Made by a program: the position numbers and the translations under genes | In this document: positions 33,110 to 42,148 of the stretch, piece after piece | How positions within the stretch are numbered: position 1 is the stretch's first letter | Layout of the letters: each line of letters begins with the position of its first letter | Notes under the pieces: generated by a model | The model's input: the letters and a program-made list of their open reading frames with translations, nothing else | What the model was told of the DNA's origin: nothing | The model's database searches: none | Source: CBFDBF01 sp050291465 | GTDB taxonomy: Bacteria > Pseudomonadota > Gammaproteobacteria > Chromatiales > Chromatiaceae | Assembly (NCBI GenBank): GCA_050291465.1 | Contig: JBNKJV010000001.1 | Location: 1-64,000 of the forward strand | Length of the DNA: 64,000 bases | Reading direction: 5' to 3'

Positions 33110-34380
33110 TTTGCAAATGCATGCTCAAGTCCCTGACATAGAATCTCCATATCCTTCTCCGTAACGATCAGGGGCGGCATCAGGGTCAGGACATTGCGGC
33201 CGGGGCCGGTCTTGCCCACGAGGATGCCGATGTTCTTCAGCTCTTCCAGGATGCGGTCCATCTGCGCCGCCGCGGGTTCACCCTTTTCATCCACCAGTTC
33301 CATCCCCAGCATCAGGCCGCGGCCGCGCACCTCGGCGATATGGGGAAAGGTCTGTTGAAGGGTCTCGAGCCGTTCCCGCAGCAGCGCCCCCATGCGGCGG
33401 GCATTCCTCTCCAGGGTGTGGGTTTCCATGTAGTCCAGGACGGCCAGGGCGGTGGCGGCGCTCACCGGGTTGCCGCCGAAGGTGGCCGCACCGGGTCGGG
33501 TCCAGGCCTCGGCCAGCCGATCGCCGGTCATCATGGCCGCGATAGGCATGCCGTTACCCAGCGCCTTGCACAGGGTGATGATGTCCGGCTGGACCCCGGC
33601 GCCTTCGAACCCGAAACGGTCGCCGGTGCGGCAAAAGCCTGTTTGCGCCTCATCCATGATCAGCAGCACATGGTGTTTCTCCAGGATCTGTTTCACCCGC
33701 GGATAGAACCCCGGCGGCGGCGCAACTATGCCGCCGTTGCCGTGGATGGGTTCGGCGATAAAGGCCGCGATCTTTCCGGGATTCTGTTCCAGCACCACCT
33801 CGATCTCTTGGGCACAGCGCAAATCGCAATCCTGTTGTTTCAATCCCCAGGGACACTCGCGGCAAACCGGGCTGGGCGTGAAATGGACCGTATCGGGCAT
33901 AAAGGGATCGGTGCGCCAGAACTCCAGTCCGGTCAGGGCGCTGGTCAGATAGGTGCCGCCGTGCAGACCCCGGCTCATGGCGATAAATTCCTCGCGCCCG
34001 GTGGCAAGCCGGGCCAACAGCAGGGCGCGTTCATTGGCCTCGCTGCCGCTGCTGCAGAAAAAACTGCGCGGCAGATCTCCGGGCACGAACGCCGCCAGCC
34101 GCTCCGCCAGCCGCAGCACCGGTTCCGTCAGGTAGATGGAGGTGGTGTGCTGCAGCCGCGAAAGCTGTCTCTCCGTGGCCGCCACGATCTCCGGATTGCA
34201 GTGCCCGCAGTTGACCACCCCGACGCCGGAGTAGGCATCCAGATAGTACTTGCCTTCCTGATCGATCAAGCGAGCGCCCTCGCCCCGCTCCAGCACCATG
34301 GGTTGTTGGTAAAAGTGGTAGACGCAGGGGATGAGATAGTCCCGCTTCAGTTGCAGCATGTCTTCTACAGCGCTTTCCAT
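33103..34380 (-). CDS. Class III PLP-dependent aminotransferase
   Basis: A 425-residue fold-type I aminotransferase of class III. Visible are the phosphate-binding segment SSGSEANERA (110-119), the cofactor aspartate in IMDEAQTGF (Asp243), and the PLP lysine Lys272 in LCKALGNGMPIAA. A cysteine set CRECPWGLKQQDCDLRC (173-189) matches a segment known from some AGXT2-like enzymes. These enzymes move an amino group between an amine and a keto or aldehyde substrate. The start codon overlaps the last base of the ANL gene, so the two are coupled. With the reductase and adenylating enzyme upstream, an aldehyde is a reasonable substrate, but that is inference. Confidence 0.9.
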   Translation of the reverse strand: MESAVEDMLQLKRDYLIPCVYHFYQQPMVLERGEGARLIDQEGKYYLDAYSGVGVVNCGHCNPEIVAATERQLSRLQHTTSIYLTEPVLRLAERLAAFVPGDLPRSFFCSSGSEANERALLLARLATGREEFIAMSRGLHGGTYLTSALTGLEFWRTDPFMPDTVHFTPSPVCRECPWGLKQQDCDLRCAQEIEVVLEQNPGKIAAFIAEPIHGNGGIVAPPPGFYPRVKQILEKHHVLLIMDEAQTGFCRTGDRFGFEGAGVQPDIITLCKALGNGMPIAAMMTGDRLAEAWTRPGAATFGGNPVSAATALAVLDYMETHTLERNARRMGALLRERLETLQQTFPHIAEVRGRGLMLGMELVDEKGEPAAAQMDRILEELKNIGILVGKTGPGRNVLTLMPPLIVTEKDMEILCQGLEHAFAKM

Positions 34381-35429
34381 CAGTAGATCCCGTTGACGAC
34401 CTTGAAGCCGTGTTGTTGCAGCGGTTGCGGTTCGCCGATACCGTCGGCGCCGCCCTGTTCGAGTGGTGCGAGACGCACCGCGCTGTCGCGCTCCATTACG
34501 TTGAGTAACAGGCTGCTCTCCGTCAGGCGATGCATCACCACCTGACCCCGTTCTCCATAGGGCACCAACCGACGGAGGCGTTCTTCATCCGTTAGTGATT
34601 CATCCAGTTGGATCACTTGCGGTACGGTCCGTTCGCTTTGGGTATAGTAGCCGCCGCCGATGCCATGACAGACGCCGAACAGGGTGTTGCCGTAACCGTT
34701 CAGAATTTCGCTCCGGGGACAATCGGTGGCGAACCGGGCCATCTGTTGGTCCGTAACCGGCATACCCCCCAGATAGATAAAACGCACGGCATCCCGCTCC
34801 TGCTCCGTCATCCGTTCCAGCAGCGGCTCCAGCACCGCTGGGGTGGTGAACAGATAGCGGATGTTCTGTTGCCGGATGATCCGCTCCGCCTGTTCCAGCA
34901 CATGTTCCAGATAACGGCGCCCGGCCAGGGTGGCGCCGCCCAGGCGCCGGTACCAGCGGGGATCGAAATCGATGCTGAAGGCATCGCTCCCGGTGGTGAG
35001 CCGGGCGATACGACGGGCAGCCTTGCCGATGATGTGGGGCCCGGAGGGTCCGAGCCACAGCCAGTGACCGTCTTCGGGCCACCCCTTGCGCGTCTCTTCC
35101 GTAACGGTTAGGAACGGCCGGATAAAGGCCTTCTCGAAATCCTCCTCGAACCAGGCGGTGGTCTTGGGAATGCCGGTGGCACCCCCAGTCTCCGCCAGGA
35201 TCAACGGGCGCTTGCCGTGAAAACGACGTGGCACGAAATCCTCCACCGGGCGTCGGCGCAGAGCCTCCAGGTCCATGGGGCCGAGCAGGTACAACTGTTC
35301 GAAGTCCCGAATCTCCTGCGGGACCGAAATGCCGAGGCGCTGCTGCTTCTCCAGCCAGTAGGCCGCACCCTCCCGCGGATGGAAGTGCAGGGCAAGCATC
35401 TCCTTTAACAGGGCGGTACGGGATTCCAT
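34380..35429 (-). CDS. Short acyl-adenylating (ANL-like) enzyme
   Basis: A 349-residue protein that resembles the N-terminal adenylation domain of phenylacetate-CoA ligase and LuxE-type acyl-protein synthetases. It carries a P-loop-like ETGGATGIPKTTAW (about 80-93) and an A8-like region near NGYGNTLFG (about 248-256). It is shorter than full acyl-CoA ligases (about 430-550) and close to LuxE (about 370), and it lacks an obvious C-terminal mobile domain. It could activate a fatty or aromatic acid as an acyl adenylate for a partner. It begins one base after the MMPL stop and overlaps the aminotransferase by one base. Confidence 0.72.
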   Translation of the reverse strand: MESRTALLKEMLALHFHPREGAAYWLEKQQRLGISVPQEIRDFEQLYLLGPMDLEALRRRPVEDFVPRRFHGKRPLILAETGGATGIPKTTAWFEEDFEKAFIRPFLTVTEETRKGWPEDGHWLWLGPSGPHIIGKAARRIARLTTGSDAFSIDFDPRWYRRLGGATLAGRRYLEHVLEQAERIIRQQNIRYLFTTPAVLEPLLERMTEQERDAVRFIYLGGMPVTDQQMARFATDCPRSEILNGYGNTLFGVCHGIGGGYYTQSERTVPQVIQLDESLTDEERLRRLVPYGERGQVVMHRLTESSLLLNVMERDSAVRLAPLEQGGADGIGEPQPLQQHGFKVVNGIY

Positions 35430-35430
35430 T

Positions 35431-37578
35431 CTATAAAACCCTCCTGGGCGTCAATTGGGGCAACAGATAGACGTCGCAGAGATAGGCGATGACCACCGCG
35501 ATGACCGAAAGCAGACCGAACTGAAACAGGGGCACGATCTCGGAAATCAGCAACGAGGAAAAGGCCAGGGCCACGGTTACCGAAGTAATCCACAACGCCG
35601 GTCGCACCTCCTGCAGCGCCTGTTCCATGGAGCCCTTGGTTCGGGCCGCATAGAGCAGATGCACCGTGTCATCCACGATAACGCCGAGCAGCACGCTGGC
35701 GACGAAGATGTTGATGGGGTTGAGATGTATATCCATCAGCACCATGGCGCCGCAGGTGATCAACAGAGGCAGAAGATTGGCGGCCAACGCCGGGCCCAAT
35801 ACCCAGACGGCGCGCAGGAACAGCAACAGCAGGAAAGCGATAACCGCGATAATGACGGCGAACACGATCCCCTGTATCTGCAGCAGCCGCTCCTGGGCCA
35901 TGAGTATCAGGGGGATCTGACCGGTCACCTGCATGGAAAGCCCGGGCTCCCCGTTCTGAACCTGCTGCCAGCGGCTGTTAAGTCCGTCCAGGATATCATT
36001 GAAACCCTGCCCGGAGAGATTGCGGAAACGCAGCGAAATACGCAGCAACTGTTGTTTCTCATCAAGAAACTGTTTCAGCCCCGCGGGTTGCGACTCTCCT
36101 CCTTCGGACAGCAGATCATAGGCGCTGAACTGGGAGGTAAGGCCGGGCATCTGCTCGACCTGCTCGATAAACCGGGTAATACGCTCGCGGTCGGGGGGAG
36201 AAAGCACGTTGTGATCATCGTCGGCCCGGACCATGACCTCTACCGTCAAAAGACCGCTGAGCCCGTCTTCTATCTGCCGGTAGGTCTGTACCAGTTCGCT
36301 CTTTTCGGCGAAGAAGAAGATGACATCCGGATTGGTCTTGATATCGGGGAGCAACAGCAGGGAACCGGCGGCGACGGCGGCAAGCAGCAGGCTAACCGGT
36401 TTGCGAAAAGATCCGGAACGGGCGGCCGAGGAATGAGGCCCGCGCCCGGCCAGGGCGGGCAGGGGTCGTGTGCCGTTCATCCAGCGCAGCAAAGCGGGGG
36501 TGAATATCAGCACCGAGGCAAAAGTGAAGACAATGCCGACGGGCAGCAACAGCCCCAGTTGCCGGATAATGCTCTGGGGCGCGAACAGGAAAGCGATACA
36601 ACCCGCCAAGGTGGTAACCATGGCGATGGCCGCGGGCCGCAGTATCTGTCCGAAGGCGTACTCCAGTTGCCACTCCCCGTTCCTGCGACGGCTGAACAGA
36701 TGCACGGCGGTGGTCAGCCCCACACAGAACAGCAGGGGAAACAGGATCAGGGTCATCAGGGTAAGCTGTATACCGATCAGGGCGCCGACACCTAGGGTGA
36801 TGATGATGCCTGCCACCAGTCCCGCACCGGTAGCCGCCACCACCCGCCAGGAACGCAACAGCAGGGTAAGGGATACCAGCGCAATGCAGACCAGCAGACT
36901 GATGACCAGGGTAAGATCCCGGGTAAGGGACGCCTCTAACACACTGGAAAAATACGGCACCCCCGCCATCAGGTAGGGGATGTCGGCCTGATCGAAAACC
37001 GTGCGTATCTCCGCCACCATGCCGGAATGTTCCTGCCGCAATTGCGGATCGAGATGGATCAGCAGGCCCAGCTTGTGCAGATCCCGGGAGACCAGCGGCC
37101 CCCAGTTGCCGGGGATCCCGGTCTCCAGTTCGCTGCGCTTTCTGTCCGCCAGTTTTTTATTATTCAGAGCCAGGGCGATGGCCGGATCAAAACCGTTCTG
37201 CTGCACATACAGGCTCACCGGATCAACGATACCGGTTACGCCCGCCATAGTGTGCAACCGCTCAACGGCTTCCGTATAACGCCACACGGGACCTTTCGGC
37301 ACCTCGGCCAGGGGATTATCGATATCTATATCCGCGGCCGCGTCGTCCTGCAGCAGATCACGGGTATTGAAGACCAGCAGCAGGGTATCGTCACCGCCGA
37401 AGTGACGGGTAAAGGTCTCGTAGGTTCGGTACAGGTCATCACCCTTGTCGATCCAGCCGTCAAAGGAATTGGCCATGCGCAGGCCGGCCACGGGGACGAC
37501 GGACAACAGGGAGAGAACGACCGTGATCAGCACGATGGCGCGGAAATGTCGCTCAACAAATCCCGCCGGCATCAGCAC
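35431..37578 (-). CDS. MMPL/RND-family lipid exporter-like protein
   Basis: A 715-residue membrane protein of the RND superfamily in the MMPL branch: one N-terminal helix, a large periplasmic loop, five helices, then the same set again (about 12 helices). Typical segments are GVGALIGIQLTLMTLILFPLLF (in two parts), the GVIVDDTVHLLYA motif near the second set, and several charged residues inside helices 4 and 10. MMPL proteins move lipids and hopanoid-like molecules across the inner membrane. The start overlaps the stop of the reductase-SCP2 gene by seven bases. It stands in the same tight set with acyl-modifying enzymes, which fits export of the product. Confidence 0.87.
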   Translation of the reverse strand: MLMPAGFVERHFRAIVLITVVLSLLSVVPVAGLRMANSFDGWIDKGDDLYRTYETFTRHFGGDDTLLLVFNTRDLLQDDAAADIDIDNPLAEVPKGPVWRYTEAVERLHTMAGVTGIVDPVSLYVQQNGFDPAIALALNNKKLADRKRSELETGIPGNWGPLVSRDLHKLGLLIHLDPQLRQEHSGMVAEIRTVFDQADIPYLMAGVPYFSSVLEASLTRDLTLVISLLVCIALVSLTLLLRSWRVVAATGAGLVAGIIITLGVGALIGIQLTLMTLILFPLLFCVGLTTAVHLFSRRRNGEWQLEYAFGQILRPAAIAMVTTLAGCIAFLFAPQSIIRQLGLLLPVGIVFTFASVLIFTPALLRWMNGTRPLPALAGRGPHSSAARSGSFRKPVSLLLAAVAAGSLLLLPDIKTNPDVIFFFAEKSELVQTYRQIEDGLSGLLTVEVMVRADDDHNVLSPPDRERITRFIEQVEQMPGLTSQFSAYDLLSEGGESQPAGLKQFLDEKQQLLRISLRFRNLSGQGFNDILDGLNSRWQQVQNGEPGLSMQVTGQIPLILMAQERLLQIQGIVFAVIIAVIAFLLLLFLRAVWVLGPALAANLLPLLITCGAMVLMDIHLNPINIFVASVLLGVIVDDTVHLLYAARTKGSMEQALQEVRPALWITSVTVALAFSSLLISEIVPLFQFGLLSVIAVVIAYLCDVYLLPQLTPRRVL

Positions 37579-39134
37579 GCCTCACTCAGCTCATCAATGA
37601 CGTGGTCATCAATGTGCCGGTAGTAATCACTGAGGATGTGCGCAAACTTCAGACCGGTCTCCATATCCCCGCTGATCCTGATCAGGCCCTTGAAGAAGGC
37701 CTGTTTGGGGTCGAGATAGCTGTGGCTGATGTCACGAAAAGTCCGTTCATCCATCTCGTAGCTGCAGACGGCCTCTTCGTTATCAGGCAGATAGGCGGCA
37801 CGCCCCTCGGAGAAACGCAGGGTGCGGTCGAAGGTCGGCTTACCGTGCACGATAAAACGTATGCTGGCATCGAGATAATCCCTGCCCCCGAGGAAGTCGG
37901 TTCCGAATTCCCGCCCCACCAACTTGTCGAAATAGTGGCGCGCCGAATCGACGCTCAGACACTCCAGAGCAAGACCGCCCAGATTGGGTGACGGTTTGCT
38001 CTGCTCCTTATGTTCCATATGCCCCAGGAACTCCTCCACCAGTTCGTCAAGATCCGCTTCCCGCCCGTTCTCGACGATGAATTCGCCCTGATCGAACAAC
38101 GGCCGGGAATGCATGTAAGGCTGATAGGCCCGGGTGGAGCGATAAAACCGCTCTTCCAGCGAGTTACGCGGCGCGGTTGCGAACTCATCTTCCGTGACAT
38201 AAACGGGGCCCTTGATCCCCATGGAACCGCAAAACACCCGCCGCACCTCCTTCAGATCAAAATCACGACTACCGACGATGTGTCGCACACTGAAGCTATC
38301 GGCGGCGTCTTCGATTCCCGCCGTTAATGCCGCCACCACCTGTTCGATGTGCACCAGATTCAGAGTGGCATCCGGGTTTGCGGCCACCCGTAACGGGATG
38401 AAAATCTCATCGCCTTCCATCCGCGCCCCCAGGGGCGCGAACTTATTGCGGCCCTTTTTCAGATCCAATACGCAGCATTGACGTATGAAGTGCAGAGATT
38501 TCAGAAAGGTATATACGGTGCTGGCGCTGTTGCTCTCCCCGAGCATATAACCGCCGATGACGATGCTGGGGCGATAGATATGTATATAGGTATCCCCGTT
38601 CCCTTCGACCTGACACAGATACCGTTCCGCATCATATTTCGCCCGCTCGTAGGGATTGCGGAAACCCTGACCGACATCCAGGTCGGACTCCCGGAAACGT
38701 TGCGCGTAGTCCCCCGCCACGAACGAGGTACTGACGTGATGAAAATGGGGTATCCCGAGGCTTGCGCAGAGTTCGAACACCCGGCGGGTACCGTGCAGAT
38801 TATGATCCCGGATCTCCTCCTCCAGATGATCATCGAACCGCGTCAGCCCGGCGCTGTGGATACAGGCGTCGATCCTCAGCGCGCGCAGGCGATCCAGCGC
38901 CGCCGGATCCACACCACAGCCGGCGACGGTTATATCCGCCTCGATTACTTCGAGATGACCGCTCCACTGCTTGACGAAGGGCTCCAGGGCCCGAACCAGA
39001 CGCTCTTCCAGACTGCCGTTCCTGCGCCGGACCAGGGTGATCACCTTGTGTCCCTTTTCCAGCAGGGCCACCAGCAGATGCTTGCCAACGTAGCCGTTGG
39101 CACCCGTCAACAAAAGGGTTTGTCCTGACCTCAT
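37572..39134 (-). CDS. Thioester-reductase-like SDR fused to SCP2 lipid-binding domain
   Basis: A 520-residue fusion. Residues 1-330 form an extended SDR/thioester-reductase-like domain with NAD(P) motif TGANGYVGKHL (10-20), the region around residue 105 (ACIHSAGLTRFD) and a YxxxK site in NPYERAKYD. Residues about 395-510 look like a sterol-carrier-protein-2 fold (FIVHGKPTFDRTLRFSEG, split from FFKGLIRISGDM). Reductive release of thioesters would yield an aldehyde, while SCP2 would bind the lipid. It is the first gene of the 39.1-33.1 kb operon, with a 154-base gap upstream from the histidine kinase stop. Fusion of the two domains is uncommon. Confidence 0.78.
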   Translation of the reverse strand: MRSGQTLLLTGANGYVGKHLLVALLEKGHKVITLVRRRNGSLEERLVRALEPFVKQWSGHLEVIEADITVAGCGVDPAALDRLRALRIDACIHSAGLTRFDDHLEEEIRDHNLHGTRRVFELCASLGIPHFHHVSTSFVAGDYAQRFRESDLDVGQGFRNPYERAKYDAERYLCQVEGNGDTYIHIYRPSIVIGGYMLGESNSASTVYTFLKSLHFIRQCCVLDLKKGRNKFAPLGARMEGDEIFIPLRVAANPDATLNLVHIEQVVAALTAGIEDAADSFSVRHIVGSRDFDLKEVRRVFCGSMGIKGPVYVTEDEFATAPRNSLEERFYRSTRAYQPYMHSRPLFDQGEFIVENGREADLDELVEEFLGHMEHKEQSKPSPNLGGLALECLSVDSARHYFDKLVGREFGTDFLGGRDYLDASIRFIVHGKPTFDRTLRFSEGRAAYLPDNEEAVCSYEMDERTFRDISHSYLDPKQAFFKGLIRISGDMETGLKFAHILSDYYRHIDDHVIDELSEAC

Positions 39135-39288
39135 GATATTAGGGCCTGTTAATGCTATTGACTGGCGAAAAAGTATAGGGAGGGGATCTTAAGTCTGGCT
39201 TAGCTCATCCTTAATATCCCCGCCGCAAGGTCATAAACGGACCCGGCTGCCTTACCGCGGTAAGCCGTTATTTCTTCTACAAAAACAA

Positions 39289-40662
39289 TCAGTTAGCGCC
39301 GGACTCGGCTGGATCGTTACAGGGCAGACGCAGCTCCACATTCAGCCCCGGGCCGTCGCTGCAGTTACTGATGTCGAGGGTCGCGCCGATGCTCGTGGCG
39401 GCCGCGGTGGCGATGGACAGTCCCAGTCCGCAGCCGTCCACCTCCTGCCCGGCCAGGCGACAGAAACGCTCCGTTATCTGCGGCAGATGCTCCTGCGGGA
39501 TACCCGGCCCGTGATCCCGTACCCGAATAAGGGTCGATCGCTCCTCCGGCACCAGGTAAATCTCAAGCTCGCCGTCCCTGCCGCCGTAGCGTATGGCATT
39601 GTCCATCAGGTTACGCAACAAGGTATGCAGCAGCAAACGATTACTATGGACGCTGATGTCCGACGTGTCTGCTTCATTGTGGACCGATATCTGACAACCC
39701 TGTTCATCGATCAGGCCTGACAGCTGGCTGATAACCTCACCGATAAGGTCGAGGAGCTGTATCGGCTCGTTGTTCTCCAGCACCGTACCCGGTTCCAGCC
39801 GCGCCAATGTCAGCATCTGCTCGATCAATCGGGCGCTGCGGTCTACCGCATGGTCGATAATCTCAAGTTCCTTCTGGCGCTGCTTCTCACTGGTGGCCTG
39901 CCTGGCAAGCTGGGCATGCAGTTTGATGCCGCTTAACGGCGTACGCAGTTCATGGGAGGCATCGGCGATAAAGCGGCGCTCCTTGTCTCTGGCCTCCTGC
40001 AGCCTCCGCAACATGGTATTGATGGCGGTGACAAGGGGTTTCAGTTCCTGCAGCGAACCCTCGTCACGCAACGAAGATAACGCATCGACATCGAGGTTCT
40101 TGACCTGCCGTGACAGGTTGTTCAGGGGCAGCAGACCTTTCCTGACGCCGAGGTATACCAGTACGGCCAGCATCGGCAGGATCCATACCACCAACAGTCC
40201 CACTCCCTTGATGATGTTCAGTGACAGGTCTTCACGCACCTTGTCGTCACTGGCGGTATAAATACGATAAGGGGTATTGGGAGGGTAAAGGGCAAAGACC
40301 CGCCAGATCCTGTCCCCGACCTGGGTATGGCTGAATCCGGGCTTCTCGGCCAACGGATAGCCCGGCGCGGACATGGACTTGAGCATCGGATCGTCTTTCT
40401 GCCAGATCTGGAAACTGATGTGTTTTTCGTATTTGTGGCCTTCTTGTTGATTATCGGATGAACCGGTTATGGTGTGCTGGTTGTAATCTATCTGATCAAC
40501 CGTGAAGTAGCTGATCATCCGGGCGGATTGAGCCAACTCGGCATCAAACACCTCCTCCAGCTCGTGACCGGCAACATAATAGGCCACCAGCGAAACCAAT
40601 ACGGTCATCCCGAAAAAGGTTGTGAACACCCAAACTAACAGTTGATTACGAATTGACCGCAT
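39289..40662 (-). CDS. QseC-like sensor histidine kinase
   Basis: A 457-residue membrane kinase with helices at about 9-30 and 152-172, a periplasmic sensor domain of about 120 residues, and a cytosolic kinase core: H-box DASHELRTPLSG (His237), N-box LLRNLMDNAIRYG, and G-boxes VRDHGPGIPQE and GCGLGLSIA. It resembles QseC/PmrB-type kinases. It follows its response regulator by four bases. No target is proven; its neighbours upstream (MlaC) and downstream (reductase-SCP2 operon) both concern lipids, so control of envelope lipid genes is a reasonable guess. Confidence 0.9.
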   Translation of the reverse strand: MRSIRNQLLVWVFTTFFGMTVLVSLVAYYVAGHELEEVFDAELAQSARMISYFTVDQIDYNQHTITGSSDNQQEGHKYEKHISFQIWQKDDPMLKSMSAPGYPLAEKPGFSHTQVGDRIWRVFALYPPNTPYRIYTASDDKVREDLSLNIIKGVGLLVVWILPMLAVLVYLGVRKGLLPLNNLSRQVKNLDVDALSSLRDEGSLQELKPLVTAINTMLRRLQEARDKERRFIADASHELRTPLSGIKLHAQLARQATSEKQRQKELEIIDHAVDRSARLIEQMLTLARLEPGTVLENNEPIQLLDLIGEVISQLSGLIDEQGCQISVHNEADTSDISVHSNRLLLHTLLRNLMDNAIRYGGRDGELEIYLVPEERSTLIRVRDHGPGIPQEHLPQITERFCRLAGQEVDGCGLGLSIATAAATSIGATLDISNCSDGPGLNVELRLPCNDPAESGAN

Positions 40663-40666
40663 TGGT

Positions 40667-41326
40667 TCAGTTCTTATCCATCATATAGCCCATACCACGT
40701 ATGGTTCGTATTATCTTTCCGTCAATCTTTTTTCTCAGGTTGTGGATGTAGACCTCGACGGCGTTACTTTCTACCTCGCGATTCCAGCCGTAAAGCTGAT
40801 CTTCAAGCTGGGAACGGGAAATAATACGTCCGGCATTTTCCATGAGATAACGCAGTACTGAAAACTCCCGACTGGGCAGCCTGACTTCCTTGTCTTTATA
40901 ACGCGTGGTCATGGACGCGGGATCGATACTCAGCTCGCCCACCTTGATTTCCGGCTGCGTCCTATTATGGCCCCGGCGAAGCAGGGAACGCACCCGCGCA
41001 GCCAACTCCTTTATATCAAAAGGTTTCGGCAGATAATCATCCGCCCCCAGATCCAGACCGGCGACCTTATCGTTAATGCTGTCGCGCGCCGTCAGGATCA
41101 GTACGGGGATGGTGCCGTTGTCGGCGCGCAGACCCTTGAGCACCTCCAGCCCATCCATGCCGGGAAGACCGAGGTCGAGGATGAGCAGCGCAAACTCCTC
41201 GGTCTGCAGCGCACTCCGCGCATGCAGGCCGTTCTTGAGCCAGTCGACCGTATACCCCTCCCCGCTCAGAGCGGTACAGAGTCCCTCACCGAGGATCGGA
41301 TCATCTTCTACAAGCAAAAGTCTCAT
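40667..41326 (-). CDS. OmpR-family response regulator (QseB-like)
   Basis: A 219-residue regulator. The receiver domain (1-115) has the acidic pair Glu7/Asp8/Asp9, phospho-acceptor Asp51 in LILDLGLPGMDG, and the lysine in YLPKPFD; the C-terminal winged helix spans about 125-217 and ends in RTIRGMGYM. It is of the QseB/PmrA type. It overlaps the MlaC-like gene by four bases and is followed by its kinase, making an operon of MlaC, regulator and kinase. Confidence 0.92.
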   Translation of the reverse strand: MRLLLVEDDPILGEGLCTALSGEGYTVDWLKNGLHARSALQTEEFALLILDLGLPGMDGLEVLKGLRADNGTIPVLILTARDSINDKVAGLDLGADDYLPKPFDIKELAARVRSLLRRGHNRTQPEIKVGELSIDPASMTTRYKDKEVRLPSREFSVLRYLMENAGRIISRSQLEDQLYGWNREVESNAVEVYIHNLRKKIDGKIIRTIRGMGYMMDKN

Positions 41327-41973
41327 CGCTCTTTCCCTGTCACCCCGTCAGCGGCCGTCAGATCCGGCGCACGTTCCTGGTTGTGTGTCCTGATATTGCC
41401 GATCAGCGAATCCAGGCCGCCGTTCTCGATCTGACGCCTGAACTCGGAACGGAAATTGACGATCATGCTGATTCCGTCCGTAACCACATCGTACATCTTC
41501 CAGGAATCCCCGGACCGGATCATCCTGTATTGGAACAGTATCGGCTCTCCCCCGCTCTGGCTGACCCGCATCGACACAACGGCTCGACCGAGGACATCCG
41601 GATCTAACTTCGTCGGCAGGAAATCGATCTTTTCCCCCTTGTAGGTGGAAACCATCTCAGCGTAGGCGCTGGAAAGCAGTTTCCTGAACTCCAACCTAAA
41701 CGCCTGCCTCTGTTCCGGGGCCGCCTTCTCCCAGGCCTCACCCAGCATGAATTTCGACATGCGATCAAAATCAAACAACGGCAGGGCCGTGTGTTCCACC
41801 AGGTCGCGGATATCGCCAATACTCTCGCATTTTTCCAACCCCGTCAGCATCTTCCCGGTGACATCGCGGATGGTTTGCGTCGCCCCGTCATCGGTTGCGG
41901 CGCCGGCCGGGGATACCCCAATCAGAACCACGCCGAATATAACGGCCCCGATCACACTACGTAACATTTTCAT
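41323..41973 (-). CDS. MlaC-like phospholipid-binding periplasmic protein
   Basis: A 216-residue protein with a signal peptide (residues 1-25, ending PAGAAT) and the MlaC/Ttg2D fold: FDFDRMSKFMLGEAW, EFRKLLSSAYAEMV, and WKMYDVVTDGISMIVNFRSEF. Canonical MlaC shuttles phospholipids between outer and inner membrane. No mlaFEDB genes lie nearby; instead it shares an operon with a two-component system, so it may be a dedicated paralogue, perhaps a sensor partner or a carrier for the lipid made by the next operon. The ATG at 41973 precedes the signal peptide. Confidence 0.85.
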   Translation of the reverse strand: MKMLRSVIGAVIFGVVLIGVSPAGAATDDGATQTIRDVTGKMLTGLEKCESIGDIRDLVEHTALPLFDFDRMSKFMLGEAWEKAAPEQRQAFRLEFRKLLSSAYAEMVSTYKGEKIDFLPTKLDPDVLGRAVVSMRVSQSGGEPILFQYRMIRSGDSWKMYDVVTDGISMIVNFRSEFRRQIENGGLDSLIGNIRTHNQERAPDLTAADGVTGKER

Positions 41974-42148
41974 GGAGAAATAACGGAAAGTTGTAAAAAC
42001 AACCCGGTTTGCAATCCACCAGGATGACTGAGTCCGAAGACGGCATTATACATCCTAGGGATACTTTCTTAGGTGGACCTTAAGACCCCCCCTGTAAGAC
42101 AGGTCCGGCCCAGACGGCTACTCAAAGGCACAGAGCCCGCATTACGAC

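Noticed and set aside
35455..36795. 446-codon plus-strand open frame
   Set aside because: It is the antisense shadow of the MMPL gene and is rich in Gln and His, as such shadows are.
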